NCBI GenBank assembly: GCA_937138495.1
Contig: CAKZPE010000021.1
Coordinates: 124,001-188,000 of the forward strand
Length of the DNA: 64,000 nt
Direction of reading: 5' to 3'
Source of the DNA: an uncultured Oceanospirillaceae bacterium
Lineage (GTDB): Bacteria; Pseudomonadota; Gammaproteobacteria; Pseudomonadales; Balneatricaceae
A program made the position numbers and the translations under genes. The notes under the pieces are model-generated. The model was not told the DNA's origin. It did not search any database and worked only from the letters and a program-made list of their open reading frames with translations. Below are positions 61,375 to 64,000 of the stretch, one piece after another (the stretch's first letter is position 1; each line of letters begins with the position of its first letter).

Positions 61375-62717
61375 GTACTGTCATGACAGATGGCCAGGTA
61401 ATCGTCATTGACGATGAAGAGATCGTTCGCGAATCGATGATTCAGACCCTGCAACTGGAAGGCTACAGTGCCGTTGCATATGAAAACCCGCAGGACGCAC
61501 TGGCACTTTGCTCGGGCAGCTGGCAGGGGGTGATTATCTGCGATGTGCGCATGGACATTATGGACGGTCTGCAGGTGCTGGAACGGATACTGGCAATTGA
61601 CCCGGAAATCCCCGTGATTATGTTCAGCGGACACTCCGACATTGCCATTGCTATTCAGGCGATCCGGATGGGAGCGTATGACTTTCTGGAAAAAAACCAT
61701 GATCCCCAGCACCACCTGAATACTGTGCAGCGGGCCTGGAAAAAACGTGAGCTGGTGCTGGAAAACCGTTGCCTGCGTAAAGTCATTGAAGGCCAGCACG
61801 AAATTGATAAACGTCTGGTCGGCCAGACCCGGTCTATGCGGCAACTGCGGGAAATGGTACTGCAACTGGCACAGGTGGATGTTGATCTGATCATTCACGG
61901 CGCCACCGGTACCGGGAAAGAGGTGGTTGCCCGGTGCCTGCATGATTTCAGCCCCCGGGCGAAGAAGCCGTTTGTGGCCCTGAACTGCGGGGCGCTGACC
62001 GAATCTGTGATCGAGAGTGAACTGTTTGGCCATGAAGCCGGCGCCTTTACCGGGGCGCATAAACGTCGGACCGGCAAGATCGAATACGCCAGCGGTGGCA
62101 CTCTGTTTCTGGATGAAATTGAAAGTATGCCTGCTTCACTGCAGGTCCGGTTGTTACGGGTTCTGCAGGAACGTGTACTGCAGCGTCTGGGGGGCAATGC
62201 GGATATCGAAGTGGATATCCGGGTGCTGGCTGCCACCAAGGTCGATCTGCGTGAGGCGGGTGATTTCCGGGAAGACCTTTACTACCGCCTGAATGTTGCC
62301 AGCCTGGAAATCCCCCGGCTGGATCAGCGCAAAGAAGATATCCCCGTGCTGTTTACACACTTTGTTGACCGCGCCGCCCAGCGTTTTGGCCGGGACAGCC
62401 GGCCGGTACCGGCCCTGCTGTTGCAACAGTTAAGCCTGCAGAGCTGGCCGGGAAATGTCCGTGAGTTGCAGAATGCAGCCGAGCGCTGGGCACTGGGGCT
62501 GACCATCGAACAGGCAGGTATTACCGATGATGATGCCGGGGATGGCACGCTGGATACGCTGGTGGACAGCTATGAGCGGGAGCTTATCTTTGCTGCTCTG
62601 AAAGCGAATCACGGTCATGCGGAACACACTGCTGCTGCGCTGGGCATTCCCCGTAAGAAGCTGTATTTACGGATGAAAAAGTACGGGCTGGAACGGCAAA
62701 CGTTTCTGGAAGGCTGA
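61371..62717 (+). CDS. Sigma-54-dependent response regulator, DctD-like
   Basis: A 448-residue activator. The receiver (about 9-125) has VIDDEEI and ICDVRMDIMDG, with the phospho-acceptor Asp near residue 59. The AAA+ domain (about 150-375) has Walker A HGATGTGKEVV, the sigma-54 contact GAFTGA near residue 224, and TLFLDEIE. The C-terminal Fis-type helix-turn-helix (about 405-445) has HAEHTAAALGIPRKKLYLRMKKY. All parts needed to open a sigma-54 promoter are present. It is paired with the kinase just upstream and is followed by two identical palindromes, a -24/-12 promoter and a dctP gene, its likely target. The first palindrome overlaps its own stop codon. Confidence 0.94.
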   Translation: MSTVMTDGQVIVIDDEEIVRESMIQTLQLEGYSAVAYENPQDALALCSGSWQGVIICDVRMDIMDGLQVLERILAIDPEIPVIMFSGHSDIAIAIQAIRMGAYDFLEKNHDPQHHLNTVQRAWKKRELVLENRCLRKVIEGQHEIDKRLVGQTRSMRQLREMVLQLAQVDVDLIIHGATGTGKEVVARCLHDFSPRAKKPFVALNCGALTESVIESELFGHEAGAFTGAHKRRTGKIEYASGGTLFLDEIESMPASLQVRLLRVLQERVLQRLGGNADIEVDIRVLAATKVDLREAGDFREDLYYRLNVASLEIPRLDQRKEDIPVLFTHFVDRAAQRFGRDSRPVPALLLQQLSLQSWPGNVRELQNAAERWALGLTIEQAGITDDDAGDGTLDTLVDSYERELIFAALKANHGHAEHTAAALGIPRKKLYLRMKKYGLERQTFLEG

Positions 62718-62732
62718 GTCAAAAGTGACTCA
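62715..62732. promoter_or_regulatory. Upstream activator site 1 for the DctD-like regulator
   Basis: TGAGTCAAAAGTGACTCA is a near-perfect dyad that begins in the stop codon of the activator gene. An identical copy follows 34 bp on, so both half-turns face the same side of the helix, as expected for paired enhancer sites. Confidence 0.75.
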
Positions 62733-62748
62733 GCAGCGGTAAAAAAGC

Positions 62749-62766
62749 TGAGTCAAAAGTGACTCA
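62749..62766. promoter_or_regulatory. Upstream activator site 2, identical copy
   Basis: The same 18-bp dyad, centred about 85 bp before the -24 element of the dctP promoter. This distance is normal for enhancers of sigma-54 promoters. Confidence 0.75.
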
Positions 62767-62839
62767 TCAGTATGTATCGTCAGACATGAGGTTTTTGATA
62801 ACTTTTTGTTTTTGAACAGATAAAAAATATTTTTCAGGG

Positions 62840-62857
62840 TTGGTACAGGCTTTGCCA
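62840..62857 (+). promoter_or_regulatory. Sigma-54 (-24/-12) promoter of dctP
   Basis: TTGGTAC followed by TTTGCC: the GG at 62842-62843 and the GC at 62854-62855 are exactly ten bases apart, as the sigma-54 consensus requires. It lies about 60 bp before the dctP start and downstream of the two palindromes. Confidence 0.85.
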
Positions 62858-62917
62858 TACAAGTAATCAGCACATGCCATTGGTATCGCTAATTACCTAT
62901 AACTTTGGAGAATAATA

Positions 62918-63904
62918 ATGAAATCTGTAACCAAAAAAGCAGCGTTAATGCTGGCATCGGTATTATCCCTGGGCACGGCAACTGGCAGTTACGCCGAAAC
63001 CCGCTGGGAAATGCCTACCCCTTATGGCGATGGCACGCATCAGACTCAGGTAGCGCGGGGCTTTGCGGAAGAAGTGAGCGAAAAATCCGGCGGTAAGCTG
63101 ACCATCAATGTTCACTCCGGTGGTTCGTTAATCAAACACCCGGAAATCCACCGGGCGGTGAAAACCCGTCAGGTTCAGATCGGTGAAGTATTCATTGGCC
63201 GCCTGGGTAACATTAACCCGATCTACAAGCTGGATAATATCCCGTTTCTGGCCACGGATTTCGACAGTGCCGAAAAACTTTATCAGGCCTCTAAACCGGC
63301 CCTGAGCAAAGCGCTGGAAAAAGAAAACCTGATTCTGCTCTATACCTCACCATGGCCTGCACAGGACCTGTATTCCAATAAAGCAGTGAATAACCTGGCA
63401 GACCTGAGTGGTCTGAAGATGCGCTCTTACAGCCCGACGACTTCCCGGCTGGCAGACTTAATGGGCACGACGCCGGTGAACATTCCTTTCAGCGATGTGG
63501 CACAGGCCTTCACCACTAACGCCATTGACGCAATGGTTACCTCTCCGAGCACCGGTGTGAACAGCCAGAGCTGGGATTACATTTCTAACTTCACCACCAT
63601 TCACGCGTGGATTCCGAAGAACATGGTATTTGCGAACAAAAAGATGTTTGACCGTCTGGATGCCGACACCCAACAGGTAATTCTGGCCGCGGCTGCCAAT
63701 GCCGAGAAAAATGGCTGGGCGCTGGGCCGTAAACTGGCGGTTGAACACACCGATACACTGGCGGCTAACGGCATGACAGTTGCCGCGCCCAGTGCACAGC
63801 TGGAAAGTGAACTGCGGGCAATCGGTGACACCATGATCAGTGAGTGGCTGGAAGAAGCCGGCACCTCTGGCCGTGCGGTATTCGACGCTTATAAAGCGCA
63901 GTAA
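62918..63904 (+). CDS. dctP: TRAP transporter solute-binding protein, DctP family
   Basis: A 328-residue periplasmic protein. The signal peptide ends GSYAET (cleavage near residue 26). The mature part has WEMPTPYGDGTHQTQVARGFAEEV, GGKLTINVHSGGSLIKHPEIHRAVKTRQVQIGEV, and LSGLKMRSYSPTTSRLADLMGTTPVNIPFSDVAQAF, where the conserved Arg that binds the solute's carboxylate lies, then NAIDAMVTSPSTGV. TRAP systems move organic acids with sodium. GGAG precedes ATG 62918. The membrane genes dctQ and dctM probably follow outside the window. It is controlled by the sigma-54 promoter and upstream sites described. The solute is unknown. Confidence 0.94.
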   Translation: MKSVTKKAALMLASVLSLGTATGSYAETRWEMPTPYGDGTHQTQVARGFAEEVSEKSGGKLTINVHSGGSLIKHPEIHRAVKTRQVQIGEVFIGRLGNINPIYKLDNIPFLATDFDSAEKLYQASKPALSKALEKENLILLYTSPWPAQDLYSNKAVNNLADLSGLKMRSYSPTTSRLADLMGTTPVNIPFSDVAQAFTTNAIDAMVTSPSTGVNSQSWDYISNFTTIHAWIPKNMVFANKKMFDRLDADTQQVILAAAANAEKNGWALGRKLAVEHTDTLAANGMTVAAPSAQLESELRAIGDTMISEWLEEAGTSGRAVFDAYKAQ

Positions 63905-63920
63905 GGCGCTCATCTGTGTT

Positions 63921-63949
63921 GCTTAGTCGCACAGGTTGCGCGGCTAAGC
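63921..63949 (+). promoter_or_regulatory. Stem-loop after dctP
   Basis: GCTTAGTCGC (63921-63930) pairs with GCGGCTAAGC (63940-63949), ten pairs with one G-T, around a nine-base loop. It lies 17 bp after the dctP stop, where such hairpins often reduce read-through into dctQM. The last 50 bases of the window hold no recognisable gene. Confidence 0.5.
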
Positions 63950-64000
63950 CAATATCCTGAACACGGAAAACGCGGGTGCCTGTCTGTCAGGCGGGTTGCT

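Noticed and set aside
61266..62060. A 264-codon minus-strand frame opposite the kinase and activator genes
   Set aside because: Spans the junction of two certain genes on the other strand and shows no domain.
1..64000. tRNA or rRNA genes, CRISPR arrays, insertion sequences, phage genes
   Set aside because: No cloverleaf with a conserved T-arm, no spaced repeat array, no transposase or integrase frame and no phage proteins were recognised.

Overview
The window is chromosomal DNA of a Gram-negative gammaproteobacterium, most likely a marine Oceanospirillales-type heterotroph. That placement is an inference. It rests on a Pseudomonas-like O-antigen gene order, class II ilvC, BarA-like and DctB/DctD-like signalling proteins, a BCCT carrier beside a betaine-type binding protein, a TRAP (DctP) system, two TonB-dependent receptors and several c-di-GMP proteins. 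No rRNA, tRNA, CRISPR array or insertion sequence was seen.

Layout. (1) 1-12.5 kb, plus strand: the 3' part of an O-antigen/B-band LPS locus. It holds a truncated SGNH-type hydrolase, an asparagine-synthase-type amidotransferase, a HisH/HisF/WbpG acetamidino-sugar module, three family-4-type glycosyltransferases, a WbpI/WecB-type 2-epimerase, a WbpL-type initiating transferase and a WbpM-type 4,6-dehydratase. The first 7 kb are visibly AT-rich compared with the rest. (2) 12.5-20.2 kb: small housekeeping and hypothetical genes (HlyU family, START lipoprotein, DUF302, SUMF1-domain protein, spermidine-synthase-like protein, DUF3461, VWA lipoprotein, DUF2489). (3) 20.2-26.1 kb, minus strand: one operon of TonB-dependent receptor, periplasmic ABC-type binding protein and BarA-like hybrid kinase, which looks like a dedicated sensing chain. 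(4) 26.5-34.6 kb: rlmG, a LysE-type exporter, an orphan binding protein, a zinc-ribbon protein, a chemoreceptor, a LysR regulator and two GST-family genes. (5) 34.6-42 kb: a response regulator and two large c-di-GMP proteins. (6) 42-48.1 kb: a LysR/LysE pair, then an iron-type unit of PepSY protein, small exported protein and TonB siderophore receptor. (7) 48.4-55.8 kb: modF, ilvC, a rhomboid protease with a B-box/TPR-like membrane protein, and an MscS channel. (8) 55.9-59.2 kb: divergent BCCT transporter and betaine-type binding protein, separated by 0.7 kb rich in dyads and repeats. (9) 59.4-64 kb: sensor kinase, sigma-54 activator and TRAP binding protein DctP, with a visible -24/-12 promoter and two identical palindromic upstream sites.

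How the genes work together. The O-antigen genes predict a polymer containing an acetamidino-substituted diamino-uronic acid and perhaps a uronamide, started on undecaprenyl phosphate by the WbpL-type enzyme. The 59.4-64 kb unit reads as a complete circuit: sensor, enhancer-binding activator, paired enhancer sites, sigma-54 promoter and solute-binding protein. The strongest candidates for something little described are the TonB receptor/binding protein/hybrid kinase operon and the rhomboid/B-box pair. Starts were chosen from ribosome-binding sites and family N-termini, and functions are by recognition of motifs without database searches.
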